From: Novosphingobium silvae
GTDB taxonomy: Bacteria; Pseudomonadota; Alphaproteobacteria; Sphingomonadales; Sphingomonadaceae
DNA length: 64,000 nt
NCBI RefSeq assembly: GCF_009856825.1
Contig: NZ_WVTD01000002.1
Coordinates: 310,001-374,000 of the forward strand
Direction of reading: 5' to 3'
The notes under the pieces were generated by a model that made no database searches, had not been told where the DNA came from, and saw only the letters and a list, made by a program, of their open reading frames with translations. Every line of letters begins with the position of its first letter. Position 1 is the first letter of the stretch. The position numbers and the translations under genes were made by a program. Of the stretch, positions 1-9,378 are shown in pieces.

Positions 1-261
1 CCTGCCGCCGACGCCCCGGTCGCAGCCCCCGACATCGTGGTGGTGCCTCTGCTGGCGTTCACCGCCGAAGGCCATCGGCTCGGCCAGGGCGGAGGCCACT
101 ACGATCGCTGGCTCGATGCCCATCCCCGCGTCCCCGCCATCGGCTTGGCCTGGGACTGCCAGCTGGCCGCCGAATTGCCCGTGGAGAGCCATGACCGCAC
201 GCTGGTCGCGGTGGTCACGCCCACGCGCATCTACCACGCCGAAACGGCAGGCGAAGGCTGA
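1..261 (+). CDS. 5-formyltetrahydrofolate cyclo-ligase, 3' end (partial)
   Basis: The reading frame is open from base 1 to the stop at 259-261, so the 5' end lies outside the window. The residues VVPLLAF followed by GHRLGQGGGHYDRWL match the conserved C-terminal block of the 5-FTHF cyclo-ligase family, where GxGGGxYDR contributes to ATP and substrate binding. Members convert 5-formyl-THF to 5,10-methenyl-THF in the cytosol with ATP. The DUF2842 gene starts 5 bases after the stop and may be co-transcribed. Confidence 0.85.
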   Translation, partial: PAADAPVAAPDIVVVPLLAFTAEGHRLGQGGGHYDRWLDAHPRVPAIGLAWDCQLAAELPVESHDRTLVAVVTPTRIYHAETAGEG

Positions 262-265
262 GCCT

Positions 266-505
266 ATGCGGGAAACACCCACCTGGCGCATCCCTGTCGG
301 TATCCTCGCGCTCGTGGGCGTGCTGGCGCTCTACGGCATTGCGGTGGCCACTTTCGTGCCGCCGCTCATCGGCGGGTGGAACGCGCTTGCACAGACGCCT
401 GTCTACGTGGTCCTGGGGATCGTCTGGATCCTGCCGCTGGGGCGGTTCCTGATCTGGATGGAAACCGGCCGCTGGAGCGCGCCTGAGAAGGACCCTGCCG
501 GGTAG
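266..505 (+). CDS. DUF2842 small membrane protein
   Basis: This 79-residue protein has two hydrophobic segments (about residues 9-33 and 43-62) and a short charged C-terminus ending METGRWSAPEKDPAG, the usual form of the alphaproteobacterial DUF2842 family. Its function is unknown. The ATG lies 5 bases after the stop of the cyclo-ligase gene, so the two are probably one transcript. Confidence 0.75.
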   Translation: MRETPTWRIPVGILALVGVLALYGIAVATFVPPLIGGWNALAQTPVYVVLGIVWILPLGRFLIWMETGRWSAPEKDPAG

Positions 506-628
506 CCCCGGCAAGTCCGCACAACGCTCCTGCAAGCCAGAGGCATCCCCCGGAGCAAGTCCGGGACAACAATCCAGTTTTCGGGGATTTCCACATGCTG
601 TGCGCTGCTGGCCACTTCGTTCAAGAAG

Positions 629-705
629 TGGCGCGAGTGACGGGGCTCGAACCCGCGACCTCCGGCGTGACAGGCCGGCACTCTAACCAACTGAGCTACA
701 CCCGC
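629..705 (-). tRNA. tRNA-Asp (GTC), copy 1
   Basis: On the minus strand a 77-nt cloverleaf runs from the acceptor GCGGGTG, pairing with CACTCGC, to an encoded CCA. The anticodon loop CTGTCAC gives anticodon GTC (Asp). The T-arm contains GGTTCGAGCC. A second identical copy lies about 110 bp to the right on the same strand. Confidence 0.97.
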
Positions 706-816
706 GCAGCGATGTGTGCGAAACCTTGAGGCAGGCTTCAAACCACCGGGTTACCGGCATCTCCAGCCTTCAGGCCGGACCGTCCCCCTCTTGTGAAAGA
801 GAGAAACTGCCCCAAG

Positions 817-893
817 TGGCGCGAGTGACGGGGCTCGAACCCGCGACCTCCGGCGTGACAGGCCGGCACTCTAACCAACTGAGCTACACCCGC
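817..893 (-). tRNA. tRNA-Asp (GTC), copy 2
   Basis: A 77-nt cloverleaf on the minus strand, identical in sequence to the copy at 629-705, with anticodon GTC and encoded CCA. The pair is a tandem duplication that is probably processed from one precursor. Confidence 0.97.
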
Positions 894-1137
894 GTTCTTG
901 CGGTTGCGTCCGCTTGGGAGCGCCGCCACTAGGCCAGCCTCGCAGGGCTGTCAACAGCCTTGCAGAGGCCGCGCGGACTTTTTTCTGAGAGCCACTTCCG
1001 CCGGTCTGGCGTACGCCGGATTGCCCGGGCTTTCCGGTACTTTCCGCCGCCTTCGCAAGCCTTGCAGAGCAGTGGGAGCGTCACGTCTGACGATGATTTG
1101 GTGCCGCAGTGGCGGAAGATCGCCGCGTACGCCGCTC

Positions 1138-1464
1138 TCAGGGCTTGGGAGCGGTGATCCGCTGACGCGCTTCGACGAGGATGGCGGCAAGCTCGTGGCG
1201 GCCCGGCATGTCCGCCATCGATCCGATCCTGATGTAGCGGCTGTGTTCCTTGTCGCCGTGGATGCCGAGCGAACAGTGTGCCTTGAACCCCGCCAGGCCC
1301 GCTACATTGCGACCCGCCACGGTGTAGTGCGGCACTTTCCACTTTATGGTCTCAGCAGCGTCGGGAAGCGCGGCCGCGATCGCTTCGCGCAGGTGCTGCA
1401 GCATGGCCTGAACCGGAGGCGCCATGGCGGCGATGTAAGCGTCCACGCGCGAATCCCGGTCCAT
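1138..1464 (-). CDS. DUF1801 (YdhG-like) domain protein
   Basis: About 108 residues. The pattern VDAYIAAMAPPVQAMLQHLREAI, then AAETIKWKVPHYTVAGRNVAGLAGFKAHCSLG, then ARQRI resembles the DUF1801/iron-chaperone-like fold. The role is not established. I chose the methionine of MDRDSRVD; an in-frame ATG three codons upstream (1473) is also possible. The gene lies 16 bp downstream of the E2 stop region but is read on the same strand after it, so it may be the last gene of the bkd transcript. Confidence 0.7.
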   Translation of the reverse strand: MDRDSRVDAYIAAMAPPVQAMLQHLREAIAAALPDAAETIKWKVPHYTVAGRNVAGLAGFKAHCSLGIHGDKEHSRYIRIGSMADMPGRHELAAILVEARQRITAPKP

Positions 1465-1480
1465 GCCAGCCACCTTTCCC

Positions 1481-2815
1481 TCAGCCTGCGAGAATGAGTG
1501 CCGGAGCCTCGATCAGCTTCTTGAGGTCCTGCGCAAAGCTGGCCGCGTCAAACCCGTCGACGACGCGGTGATCGCAGCTCATCGAGATGTTCATGATTTT
1601 GCGCTTTTCCACGCGTTCCGTGCCGTCCGCGCCCTTCACGAACATCGGCCGTTCGACGATCCGGTTGGGACCGATGATGGCCACTTCCGGACGGTTGATG
1701 ACGGGCGTGGTCGCCACGCCGCCCATCGGGCCCAGCGAGGTGACGGTGATCGTCGAGCCCGAGAGTTCGGACGACTTCGCCGATCCGTCGCGCGCGGCCT
1801 GCGCAAGGCGCGAGATCTCCGTTGCGAGCTGCCACAGGTTGCGGCTTTCGGCGTTGCGGATCACCGGCACCATCAGCCCTGCCGGCGTCTGCGCCGCGAT
1901 GCCGAGGTGGACCGAGCCATGGCGGGTCACCACGCCTGCCTCATCGTCGTAATGCGCGTTCAGCATCGGATAGCTGGGCAGCAGGCGGCAGATGGCGGTG
2001 ATGAGGAAAGGCAGCATGGTCAGCTTGGGGCGGTTGCTGCGCCCGGCGTTCAGCTGCGCCCGCGTATCCTCCAGCGCCGTCACGTCGTATTCCTCGACAT
2101 AGGCGAAGTGCGGGATGTTGCGCTTGGACGCGGCCATGTTCTCGGCGATGCGACGCCGCAAACCGATGACGCGAACCTGCTCGTCCTTGCCCCTGACGCC
2201 TGCGGCGTGGAAACCGCCGCCCGCGTTGTAGGAGAGGAACGCGTCCAGATCCGCGTGCCGCACGCGGCCGTCCTCGGCGGACCGTACCTGCCCGAGGTCT
2301 ATCCCAAGGTCCTTCGCGCGCTTGCGCACGGCGGGGCTGGCAAGCACGCGGTTCTTCTCTGCGTCTACGGCCGGCGGCGGCGTTGGTGTTGCAATTGGTG
2401 CCAGCTCGTCATGCGAAGGCACAGGCCCGGGCGAGGCGGGAGCCTCTTCCCCGGCGGCAGCTGCTGCGGCCTGCACCCGCTCGGCGTCACCGGCATCGGG
2501 GTTCTCCACCTCGATGCGCTCTTCCACCACAGCGGCCTTGGGAGCAGGCGCCTGCCCTTCGGGCTCGCCTGTGCCTTCCACCTCGATCACGACCAGCGGC
2601 GATCCGATGGCGACGACATCGCCTTCCGCTCCCGCCACTTCGATGACGGTGCCCGATACCGGGCTTTCCATCTCGACCGTGGCCTTGTCGGTCATCATGT
2701 CGGCGAGGCGGCCGTCTTCCTCGACCCTGTCGCCGACCTTGACGTGCCAGGCGACGATCTCGGCCTCGGCGATGCCTTCCCCGATGTCGGGCAGCGTGAA
2801 CGTATAACGACCCAT
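1481..2815 (-). CDS. bkdB: Branched-chain 2-oxoacid dehydrogenase E2 (dihydrolipoamide acyltransferase)
   Basis: This 444-residue E2 transfers the acyl group from E1 to CoA through a swinging lipoyl arm. Domains in order: an N-terminal lipoyl domain (residues about 1-78, with the lipoylated lysine in MMTDKATVEM); an Ala/Pro-rich linker; a peripheral-subunit-binding domain (about 136-175, VLASPAVRKRAKDLGID); and a catalytic domain ending in MSCDHRVVDGFDAASF, which carries the HRVVDG active-site motif. It lies 4 bp after the E1-beta gene on the same strand. The gene pair with both E1 subunits points to the branched-chain rather than the pyruvate complex. Confidence 0.93.
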   Translation of the reverse strand: MGRYTFTLPDIGEGIAEAEIVAWHVKVGDRVEEDGRLADMMTDKATVEMESPVSGTVIEVAGAEGDVVAIGSPLVVIEVEGTGEPEGQAPAPKAAVVEERIEVENPDAGDAERVQAAAAAAGEEAPASPGPVPSHDELAPIATPTPPPAVDAEKNRVLASPAVRKRAKDLGIDLGQVRSAEDGRVRHADLDAFLSYNAGGGFHAAGVRGKDEQVRVIGLRRRIAENMAASKRNIPHFAYVEEYDVTALEDTRAQLNAGRSNRPKLTMLPFLITAICRLLPSYPMLNAHYDDEAGVVTRHGSVHLGIAAQTPAGLMVPVIRNAESRNLWQLATEISRLAQAARDGSAKSSELSGSTITVTSLGPMGGVATTPVINRPEVAIIGPNRIVERPMFVKGADGTERVEKRKIMNISMSCDHRVVDGFDAASFAQDLKKLIEAPALILAG

Positions 2816-2819
2816 GGGA

Positions 2820-3878
2820 TCAGTCCTTCATCAGACGATCGACCGCCTCGCCGATGCGGACGGGACCGGGAAAATAGGCCCACTCGAGGCTGTGCGGATA
2901 AGGCGTGTCGAAACCGGTGACGCGCTCCACAGGTGCCTCGAGGTGGTAGAAGCAGCGCTCCTGGACGAGCGCCACAAGCTCGGCGCCGAAACCGGAGGTG
3001 CGGGTCGCCTCATGTATCACCAGGCATTTGCCGGTCTTCTCCACCGACTTTTCCACAGCCTCGATGTCCAGCGGGACAAGCGTGCGCAGGTCGATGATCT
3101 CGGCGTCGATGCCCTTCTCCGCGAGCACCGCCTCGGCGACATGGATCATCGTGCCGTAGGACAGCACGGTCAGCGCCGCGCCTTCGCGCACGATCCGCGC
3201 CTTGCCGAGCGGTATGCGATAGTAGCCCTCGGGCACATCGCCGCCCGGATGCCCCTTCCAGGTCCGCGAAGGCTTGTCGTAGTAGCCGTCGAACGGGCCG
3301 TTGTAGATGCGCTTGGGCTCGAAGAAGATGACCGGATCGTTGTCCTCGATCGCTGCGATCAGCAGTCCCTTGGCGTCGCGCGGCGTGCAGGGGATGACCG
3401 TCTTCAGGCCCGCGACGTGCGTGAACAGCGCCTCCGGGCTCTGGCTGTGGGTCTGCCCGCCGAAGATGCCGCCGCCAAACGGCGAGCGGATCGTGATCGG
3501 CGCGGTGAACTCCCCCGCCGAACGATAGCGCATGCGCGCCGCCTCCGAGACGAGCTGGTCGAGGCCGGGATAGATGTAGTCCGCGAACTGGATTTCCGGC
3601 ACCGGCCGCAGACCGTAGGCAGCCATGCCCACCGCAGCGCCGACGATGCCGCATTCGTTGATCGGCGAATCGAACACCCGGTTGCGGCCGTACTTCTTCT
3701 GCAGGCCTGCCGTCGCGCGGAACACGCCGCCGAAATATCCGACGTCCTCGCCCAGGATGACGATGTCGTCGTCGCGGCCCATCATGATGTCGAGCGCGTC
3801 GTTGATCGCCTCGATCATGTTCATATGGCGGGTGGGCGCATCGTGGACGCCGGCTGCGGCTTCCTCAATCATGACCAT
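2820..3878 (-). CDS. Branched-chain 2-oxoacid dehydrogenase E1 beta subunit
   Basis: 352 residues from ATG at 3878 (a second ATG at 3872 is possible). The transketolase-like pyrimidine domain shows GEDVGYFGGVFRAT, VFDSPINECGIVGAAVGMAAYGLRPVPEIQFADY and SPFGGGIFGGQTHSQSPEALF, and the C-terminal domain shows ATRTSGFGAELVALV. With E1 alpha it forms the alpha2beta2 TPP enzyme that oxidatively decarboxylates 2-oxoisovalerate and related acids. Its start overlaps the end of the alpha gene by 14 bases, so translation is probably coupled. Confidence 0.93.
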   Translation of the reverse strand: MVMIEEAAAGVHDAPTRHMNMIEAINDALDIMMGRDDDIVILGEDVGYFGGVFRATAGLQKKYGRNRVFDSPINECGIVGAAVGMAAYGLRPVPEIQFADYIYPGLDQLVSEAARMRYRSAGEFTAPITIRSPFGGGIFGGQTHSQSPEALFTHVAGLKTVIPCTPRDAKGLLIAAIEDNDPVIFFEPKRIYNGPFDGYYDKPSRTWKGHPGGDVPEGYYRIPLGKARIVREGAALTVLSYGTMIHVAEAVLAEKGIDAEIIDLRTLVPLDIEAVEKSVEKTGKCLVIHEATRTSGFGAELVALVQERCFYHLEAPVERVTGFDTPYPHSLEWAYFPGPVRIGEAVDRLMKD

Positions 3879-5187
3879 CGCTCCGCCCCTCCTCTTTCCA
3901 GTGAGGCCACTTGATCTCGCGCTCGCGGATCGCCTGCGCGGCCTGCTCCTCGAGGTGCCAGGGCAGTTCCTCGAAGACGTCCTCGAACATGGTGTGGAAC
4001 GGGTGGTGCAGCCCGTGGCCCAGCACGCCGTTCTTCTCGGCCTCCTTGGTGGCGACCTTGACCTGGTCGACGAGTTCGCGGTCCATCGCTTCCTGCTGCT
4101 CCTCCGACCATTCGCCGAGCGCGATGAGATGCTTCTTGAGGCGCATGATGGGATCGCCGAGCGGCCATTCCTCGCGCTCCTGCGCCGAACGGTAGGCGGA
4201 CGGGTCGTCCGAGGTGGAGTGCCCCTCGGCGCGGTAGGTGAAATGCTCGATGAGCGTCGGGCCCTTGTTCGCCCGCGCGCGATCGGCCGCCCAGCGCGAG
4301 GCGGCATAGACCGCCAGCGCATCGTTCCCGTCCACCCGCAGCCCGGCGATGCCGTAGCCGGTCGCCCGCGCGGCGAACGTCGTGCGCTCCGCGCCCGCGA
4401 AACCCGAGAAGCTGGAGATCGCCCACTGGTTGTTGACGAGGTTCAGCACCACGGGCGCATTGTAGACGGCGGCAAAGGTCATGGCGGCATGGAAGTCGCC
4501 CTCCGCGCTCGATCCCTCGCCCACGAAGGCCGAAGCGACGCGCGTGTCGCCCTTGATGGCGCTTGCCATGCCCCAGCCCACCGCCTGGGGAAGCTGGGTC
4601 GCCAGATTGCCCGAGATGGAGAAGAACCCGTAATCGCGCGCGGAGTACATGACGGGCAACTGCCGGCCCTTCAGGGTGTCCGCCCGGTTGGAGTAGATCT
4701 GGTTGATCATCTCCACCAGCGGATACCCGCGCGAGATCAGGATGCCCTGCTGGCGATAGGTGGGGAACACCATGTCGTCCCGCGCGAGGGCCTGTGCATG
4801 GGCGACCGAGATCGCCTCCTCGCCCACGCTCTTCATGTAGAAGCTGGTCTTCCCCTGGCGCTGGCCGCGGTACATGCGGTCGTCGAAGGCGCGGGTGAGC
4901 GCCATCATGCGCAGCATGCGGCGCAGCGTCTCGGCATCGAGGCCGGGGTTCCATGCACCGACCGCGCGGTCGTCCTCGTCTAGCACGCGGATCATGTCGA
5001 GCGTGAGGGGCCATGTCTCGGCCGCCTCGCAGGATTCGTCCGGACGCGGCAGTTGCCCTGCAGGCGGGACCGGAAGGTGCGAATAATCGACCACGTCGCC
5101 CGGTCGGTACCGGGGCTCGGGTACATAGAGTTCCAGCGGCGGCAGGTTGCCGCGCCGGGTGCTTTCAGGAATCGGGCCTTCACCCAT
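3865..5187 (-). CDS. Branched-chain 2-oxoacid dehydrogenase E1 alpha subunit
   Basis: 440 residues. The TPP-binding signature GEGSSAEGDFHAAMTFAAVYNAP followed by NLVNNQWAIS lies mid-protein, and RAEGHSTSDDPSAYR is the phosphorylation-loop-like segment of the family. The N-terminal 65-residue extension (GNLPPLELYVPEPRYRPGD) is typical of branched-chain rather than pyruvate E1 alpha. First gene of the alpha-beta-E2 operon; the 94-bp AT-richer gap to thyA (5188-5281) should hold its promoter. Confidence 0.93.
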   Translation of the reverse strand: MGEGPIPESTRRGNLPPLELYVPEPRYRPGDVVDYSHLPVPPAGQLPRPDESCEAAETWPLTLDMIRVLDEDDRAVGAWNPGLDAETLRRMLRMMALTRAFDDRMYRGQRQGKTSFYMKSVGEEAISVAHAQALARDDMVFPTYRQQGILISRGYPLVEMINQIYSNRADTLKGRQLPVMYSARDYGFFSISGNLATQLPQAVGWGMASAIKGDTRVASAFVGEGSSAEGDFHAAMTFAAVYNAPVVLNLVNNQWAISSFSGFAGAERTTFAARATGYGIAGLRVDGNDALAVYAASRWAADRARANKGPTLIEHFTYRAEGHSTSDDPSAYRSAQEREEWPLGDPIMRLKKHLIALGEWSEEQQEAMDRELVDQVKVATKEAEKNGVLGHGLHHPFHTMFEDVFEELPWHLEEQAAQAIREREIKWPHWKEEGRSDGHD

Positions 5188-5281
5188 GTTTTCTGCTCTC
5201 CCGCCGATGTCGGGCCGCGAGAACCTTGAGTTTCAAAATTCTACGGTTCAGTCATATTATTTCAAGTCTGGGCAATGTCAA

Positions 5282-6250
5282 TCAGACCGCAACCGGCGCC
5301 GCGATATGGCCCTGCGGCGCATATCCGCTCACGTCGAAGTCCTCGATCCGGTAGTCGAACACCGATTCGGGGCGCCGCAGGATCGTCATCCGCGCTTCTC
5401 CCGAAGGCGTGCGCGAAAGCTGCTCTTCGACGAGAGAGCCGTGGTTGAGGTACAGATGGACATCGCCGCCTGTCCAAACGGCTTCACCCGGCTCGAGGTT
5501 GCATTGCTGCGCCATCATCCGAGTCAGCAGCGCCAGCGACCACATGTTGAATGCAAAGCCCAGGCCCAGGTCGCAGCTGCGCTGGTAGAGCAGGCAGGAC
5601 AGCTTCCCGTCGGAGACGTGGAACTGGTAGGTCTTGTGACAGGGCGGCAGGGCCATGGCCGGCAGCTCCGCGACGTTCCAGCCCTCGATGATGTGGCGGC
5701 GGCTGCCGGGGTTCGACTTCAGGCTTTCCAACACCTGCGCGATCTGGTTCACGCCCGGCCCTCGCCGGAACAGCCCCTCCTCTCCCGCCGGTTCGTAGGT
5801 CGGCCAGTCCACCCACTGCTTGCCGTAGACGGGGCCAAGATCGCCCCATTCGCGCGCGAAGGCCTCGTCCGCGACGATCCTTGCGGAGAAATCCTTGCGT
5901 TCGATCGCCTCGCCGGTCTCGCGGCGATAGCGATCGAGCGGCCAGTCGGTCCAGATCTCCACCCCTTGCGCGCAAAGGGCGCGGATGTTGGTGTCGCCTG
6001 TCAGGAACCAGAGCAGTTCGCGCGTCGCGGTCTTCCAGTAGACGCGCTTGGTGGTGAGCAGCGGCATCGCACCGCCGGACAGATCGAAGCGGATCGTGGC
6101 CCCGAACAGCGAGCGCGTGCCGACGCCGGTGCGGTCCACCCGCTCGTCGCCCTGCGTCCAGATTCGGCGCATGAGATCGAGGTACTGGTGCTCCCAGTGC
6201 GGGTTTGCACAAGTGGCGGCGGGCGCGGCGTCAAGCGTGGCGGTGGTCAT
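5282..6250 (-). CDS. thyA: Thymidylate synthase
   Basis: 322 residues starting at MTTATLDAAPA. It methylates dUMP to dTMP with 5,10-methylene-THF. Visible motifs are RTGVGTRSLFG (folate/phosphate-binding start), LLTTKRVYWKTATRELLWFLTGDTNI, the catalytic cysteine in ALPPCHKTYQFHV, and the dUMP-binding YQRSCDLGLGFAFNM. The length exceeds the 264-residue E. coli enzyme because of an insertion around residues 110-150, common in alphaproteobacterial ThyA. It lies away from the folate enzyme at the left edge. Confidence 0.96.
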   Translation of the reverse strand: MTTATLDAAPAATCANPHWEHQYLDLMRRIWTQGDERVDRTGVGTRSLFGATIRFDLSGGAMPLLTTKRVYWKTATRELLWFLTGDTNIRALCAQGVEIWTDWPLDRYRRETGEAIERKDFSARIVADEAFAREWGDLGPVYGKQWVDWPTYEPAGEEGLFRRGPGVNQIAQVLESLKSNPGSRRHIIEGWNVAELPAMALPPCHKTYQFHVSDGKLSCLLYQRSCDLGLGFAFNMWSLALLTRMMAQQCNLEPGEAVWTGGDVHLYLNHGSLVEEQLSRTPSGEARMTILRRPESVFDYRIEDFDVSGYAPQGHIAAPVAV

Positions 6251-6444
6251 GGGCGCGAGCCTAACCGGAGGGCTCCCCGATGAAAAGGCGCACGCATTCC
6301 CGTTCCCCCGCTCGCCGCAAGAACCCGGCATGCGCCTGCGCAGCCCTGCGCCGACATTTTTCCACGAAAGCCCCCTTGCCACCCCCGGAATCGCTCTCTA
6401 TAGGCGCGCTCCTGCCTCGGGCGGTCTTCGGATCGCCCTCCGGT

Positions 6445-6521
6445 CGGGGAATAGCTCAGCCTGGTAGAGCACTGTCTTCGGGAGGCAGGGGCCGGAGGTT
6501 CGAATCCTCTTTCCCCGACCA
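6445..6521 (+). tRNA. tRNA-Pro (CGG)
   Basis: A 77-nt cloverleaf. Acceptor CGGGGAA pairs with TTCCCCG, the anticodon stem CTGTC pairs with GGCAG around loop TTCGGGA (anticodon CGG), the T-loop is GGTTCGAATCC, and CCA is encoded. A strong terminator follows 9 bases downstream. Confidence 0.96.
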
Positions 6522-6530
6522 TTTATTCGC

Positions 6531-6560
6531 AAAGGGCGCGTCCTTCGGGATGCGCCCTTT
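6531..6560 (+). terminator. Intrinsic terminator after tRNA-Pro
   Basis: AAAGGGCGC and GCGCCCTTT form a perfect stem around a GTCCTTCGGGAT loop that contains a stable TTCG tetraloop. It starts right after the tRNA, and the stem ends in TTT. Confidence 0.8.
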
Positions 6561-6657
6561 GTCGTTCCGGGCCCAGCCGCTCCCCCTTCCGTTCCTTTCT
6601 CCTGCAAGGCGAGCAGCAACGCTCCGGGCCGCATGGCTCGCACCGGCATCGCACCGA

Positions 6658-8715
6658 TCAGCCAGATCGAAGCAGCTGTACCCCCCAGTCGCGCTCGAAG
6701 AGGTAGAGCAGCAGGCGCGCCGCTTCGCCCCGGGGCCCGGAAAGACCGCCGTCGCGCTCGATCAGCAGGCGTGCGTCGTCATGCGCCAGGGGAAGCAGCT
6801 TGGTGATCTGCTCGAGGCTGGCGATCCGGAACGGCGTGTCGCCCGACTGGCGCGTGCCTAGCAGTTCGCCGCCGCCGCGCAGTTGCAGGTCTTCCTCGGC
6901 AAGGCGAAAGCCGTCCTGCGTCTCGCGCATGAGCGCCAGGCGCTGGCGCGCGGTTTCGGACAGCTGGGCTCCGCGCAGCAGGAGGCAGGTGGACTTGCCC
7001 GAGCCGCGCCCCACGCGCCCGCGCAGCTGGTGCAGCTGGGCAAGGCCGAAGCGCTCCGCCTGTTCGATCACCATGAGCGTGGCATTAGGCACGTCGACCC
7101 CCACCTCGATCACGGTGGTGGCGACCAGCAGGCTCGCTTCGCCGCGCGCGAAACGCTCCATCGCCGCGTCCTTGGCCTCGGGCCGCAGCTGCCCGTGGAC
7201 CAGCGCGACCGCATCGCCGAAGCGCTCCTTCAAGGCGGCGTAGCGCGCTTCCGCGGCGGCGAGGTCGTCGGTCTCGCTCTCGTTGACCATCGGGCAGACC
7301 CAGTATGCCTGCTGCCCCGTCTCGATATGGCGGGCGAGCGCAGCGGCGACATCGTCCATCCGCTCCACCGCAACCACGCGCGTGTCGATCGCCTGCCGCC
7401 CGGGCGGCAGTTCGTCGAGTTTGGAGACTTCCATCTCGCCGTACTGCGCGAGCGTCAGCGTGCGGGGGATCGGGGTCGCGGTCATCGCCAGCGTATGCGG
7501 CGTGCGGCGGCCCTTGCGCGCCAGCATCAGGCGCTGACCGACGCCGAAGCGATGCTGCTCGTCGATCACAACGAGCGCGAGGTTGCGGTAGGCCACGGCG
7601 TCCTGAAAGATCGCGTGCGTGCCCACCACGATCTGGATGGAGCCGTCCAGCAGCCCCATCAGGATCGCCTCCCGCGCCTTGCCCTTGTCGCGCCCGGTGA
7701 GCAGCGCGATCTCGACGCCTGTGCCCTGCAGCATCCGCGAGAGCGTCTCGTAGTGCTGGCGGGCGAGGATCTCGGTCGGCGCGAGCAGCGCGGCCTGGGC
7801 CCCCGCTTCCACCGCGATCAGCATCGAGGTGAGCGCCACCACCGTCTTGCCCGAACCCACGTCGCCCTGCAGCAGGCGCAGCATCGGCGCGGCCTGGGCA
7901 AGGTCGCCCTCGATCTCGGCGATGGAGCGGGCCTGCGCGCCGGTCAGCGCGAAAGGCAGCTTCAGCCGGGCGCGCAGGCTTCCGTCCCCGGCCAGCGGAG
8001 TGCCCCGTTGCGAGCGGTTGGATTCGCGCACCAGCATCAGCGCCAGCGCATTGGCGAGCAGTTCGTCGTAGGCGAGCCGGTCGCGCGCGGGCTGGTGGAC
8101 GCCGCGATGCGCCTCGACCACCGCATCGTGCCAGGCGGGCCAGCCCATCTTGTTCAGGAGGCCGGGCTCGATCCATTCGGACAGCACCGGAAGGGCCTTC
8201 AGCGCCTGCGCGACGAGAGCGGCGGCGCGGCCCTGCGTCAGGCCTTCGGAAAGGGGGTAGACCGCCTCGCAGAGCTGGCCGAGCGGCGCGGATGCGTTTT
8301 CGGAGACATGCTCTGGATGGACGATCTGCAGCATCTGGCCATACTGGTCGATGCGCCCCGCCACCCAGCGCAGTTCGCCCACCGGAAGCTGCTTGCGCGC
8401 GGAATAGGACGCCCGCCCGAAGTAAGTGAGCGTGCAAATGTTGCCCGCCCCATCCTCGGCCATGACCCGGAAGGGCCCGCGCCCGGCGGGGGAGCGATGC
8501 TCGCGCACGGTAAGCGCGACGATCACGTTCTCGCCGACGCTCGCCTCGTAGAGACTGGTGACCGCGCGCCGCTCCACGAAGCGGTCGGGCAAGTGATAGG
8601 CGAGGTCGCGGATGCGGGTCAGGCCCAGTTTCTCCAGCGGCTTGCGCAGCTTGGGGCCGACGCCTTCCAGCGCCTCGACTTCGACGAAAAGGGGATTGAG
8701 CGCTTCGGGCCGCAT
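6658..8715 (-). CDS. recG: ATP-dependent DNA helicase RecG
   Basis: 685 residues, the usual RecG length. RecG reverses stalled forks and branch-migrates Holliday junctions. The order is an N-terminal wedge (OB fold, about residues 60-160), Walker A GDVGSGKTVVAL (about 285), motif II DEQHRFGVGQR, motif III MTATPIPRTL, and the C-terminal helicase block ATTVIEVGVDVPNATLMVIEQAERFGLAQLHQLRGRVGRG. It shares the RecG/Mfd translocation motif with mfd 1.5 kb to the right. The divergent gene at 8,893 leaves a 177-bp promoter region. Confidence 0.97.
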   Translation of the reverse strand: MRPEALNPLFVEVEALEGVGPKLRKPLEKLGLTRIRDLAYHLPDRFVERRAVTSLYEASVGENVIVALTVREHRSPAGRGPFRVMAEDGAGNICTLTYFGRASYSARKQLPVGELRWVAGRIDQYGQMLQIVHPEHVSENASAPLGQLCEAVYPLSEGLTQGRAAALVAQALKALPVLSEWIEPGLLNKMGWPAWHDAVVEAHRGVHQPARDRLAYDELLANALALMLVRESNRSQRGTPLAGDGSLRARLKLPFALTGAQARSIAEIEGDLAQAAPMLRLLQGDVGSGKTVVALTSMLIAVEAGAQAALLAPTEILARQHYETLSRMLQGTGVEIALLTGRDKGKAREAILMGLLDGSIQIVVGTHAIFQDAVAYRNLALVVIDEQHRFGVGQRLMLARKGRRTPHTLAMTATPIPRTLTLAQYGEMEVSKLDELPPGRQAIDTRVVAVERMDDVAAALARHIETGQQAYWVCPMVNESETDDLAAAEARYAALKERFGDAVALVHGQLRPEAKDAAMERFARGEASLLVATTVIEVGVDVPNATLMVIEQAERFGLAQLHQLRGRVGRGSGKSTCLLLRGAQLSETARQRLALMRETQDGFRLAEEDLQLRGGGELLGTRQSGDTPFRIASLEQITKLLPLAHDDARLLIERDGGLSGPRGEAARLLLYLFERDWGVQLLRSG

Positions 8716-8892
8716 GACGCGCGCCTCTTAGAGCCTTTTCGGGCTTGGTGGAAACACCGCTCGGCAGGGAAAACGATGGGGCCCGCTCCGGCGCGGATGC
8801 GGAGCGTTTCGCCAGAGCGAATGGAACTTTGCCTGTCACGCCCCCGTTGGATCACCGTCAACCAGAGACCGTCACCCTCATAGGAGAAGCTC

Positions 8893-9315
8893 ATGCTCTT
8901 GCCGCACGGAACCGTGTTCGCGATCGTCGACGGGGAGAACTTCGAACTCTACCGTAACTCCGGCATCGAGGCCGAGCCGCAGCTCACCGCGATCGAGACG
9001 CCTGACCTGGAGGCCACGAACTACAGTTCGGCCGCGAAGGACCACGACAAGATCTCGCGCTTCCAGTCCGGCGCGCCCAAGGACCGGCTCGACAAGATGG
9101 AGGAGGCCGCGCACGTCACCGCCGTGGCCCAGTGGCTGAACTCGCAGGTGCTCAGCCGCCAGATCGACAAGCTGGTGGTCGTTGCCGATCCCAAGTCGCT
9201 CGGCCAGATGCGCCGACACTACCACAAGGAACTCGAAGGCGTGCTGCTGGGCGAAGTGCCCAAGACGCTGACCGGCCGCCCGACGCAGGAGATCATCCGC
9301 GTCCTTCACAGCTGA
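8893..9315 (+). CDS. Host-attachment family protein (baeRF-like)
   Basis: 140 residues. HGTVFAIVDGENFELYRN, KDHDKISRFQSGAP, EEAAHVTAVAQWLNSQV, LVVVADPKSLGQMRRHYH and VPKTLTGRPTQEIIRVL follow the host_attach family, which resembles the release-factor eRF1 domain 2 fold. The cellular role is not known. A Shine-Dalgarno TAGGAGA lies 5-6 bases before the ATG and fixes the start. Confidence 0.8.
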   Translation: MLLPHGTVFAIVDGENFELYRNSGIEAEPQLTAIETPDLEATNYSSAAKDHDKISRFQSGAPKDRLDKMEEAAHVTAVAQWLNSQVLSRQIDKLVVVADPKSLGQMRRHYHKELEGVLLGEVPKTLTGRPTQEIIRVLHS

Positions 9316-9378
9316 CCGCTCCGGGCCGCCACCCGGCTCCGGCTTGCTCATGCCCGTGCGCCATTGTAACGCGCGGGC

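Noticed and set aside
894..1137. Gene between tRNA-Asp and the DUF1801 gene
   Set aside because: The frames here run into tRNA sequence or lack starts; no supportable product.
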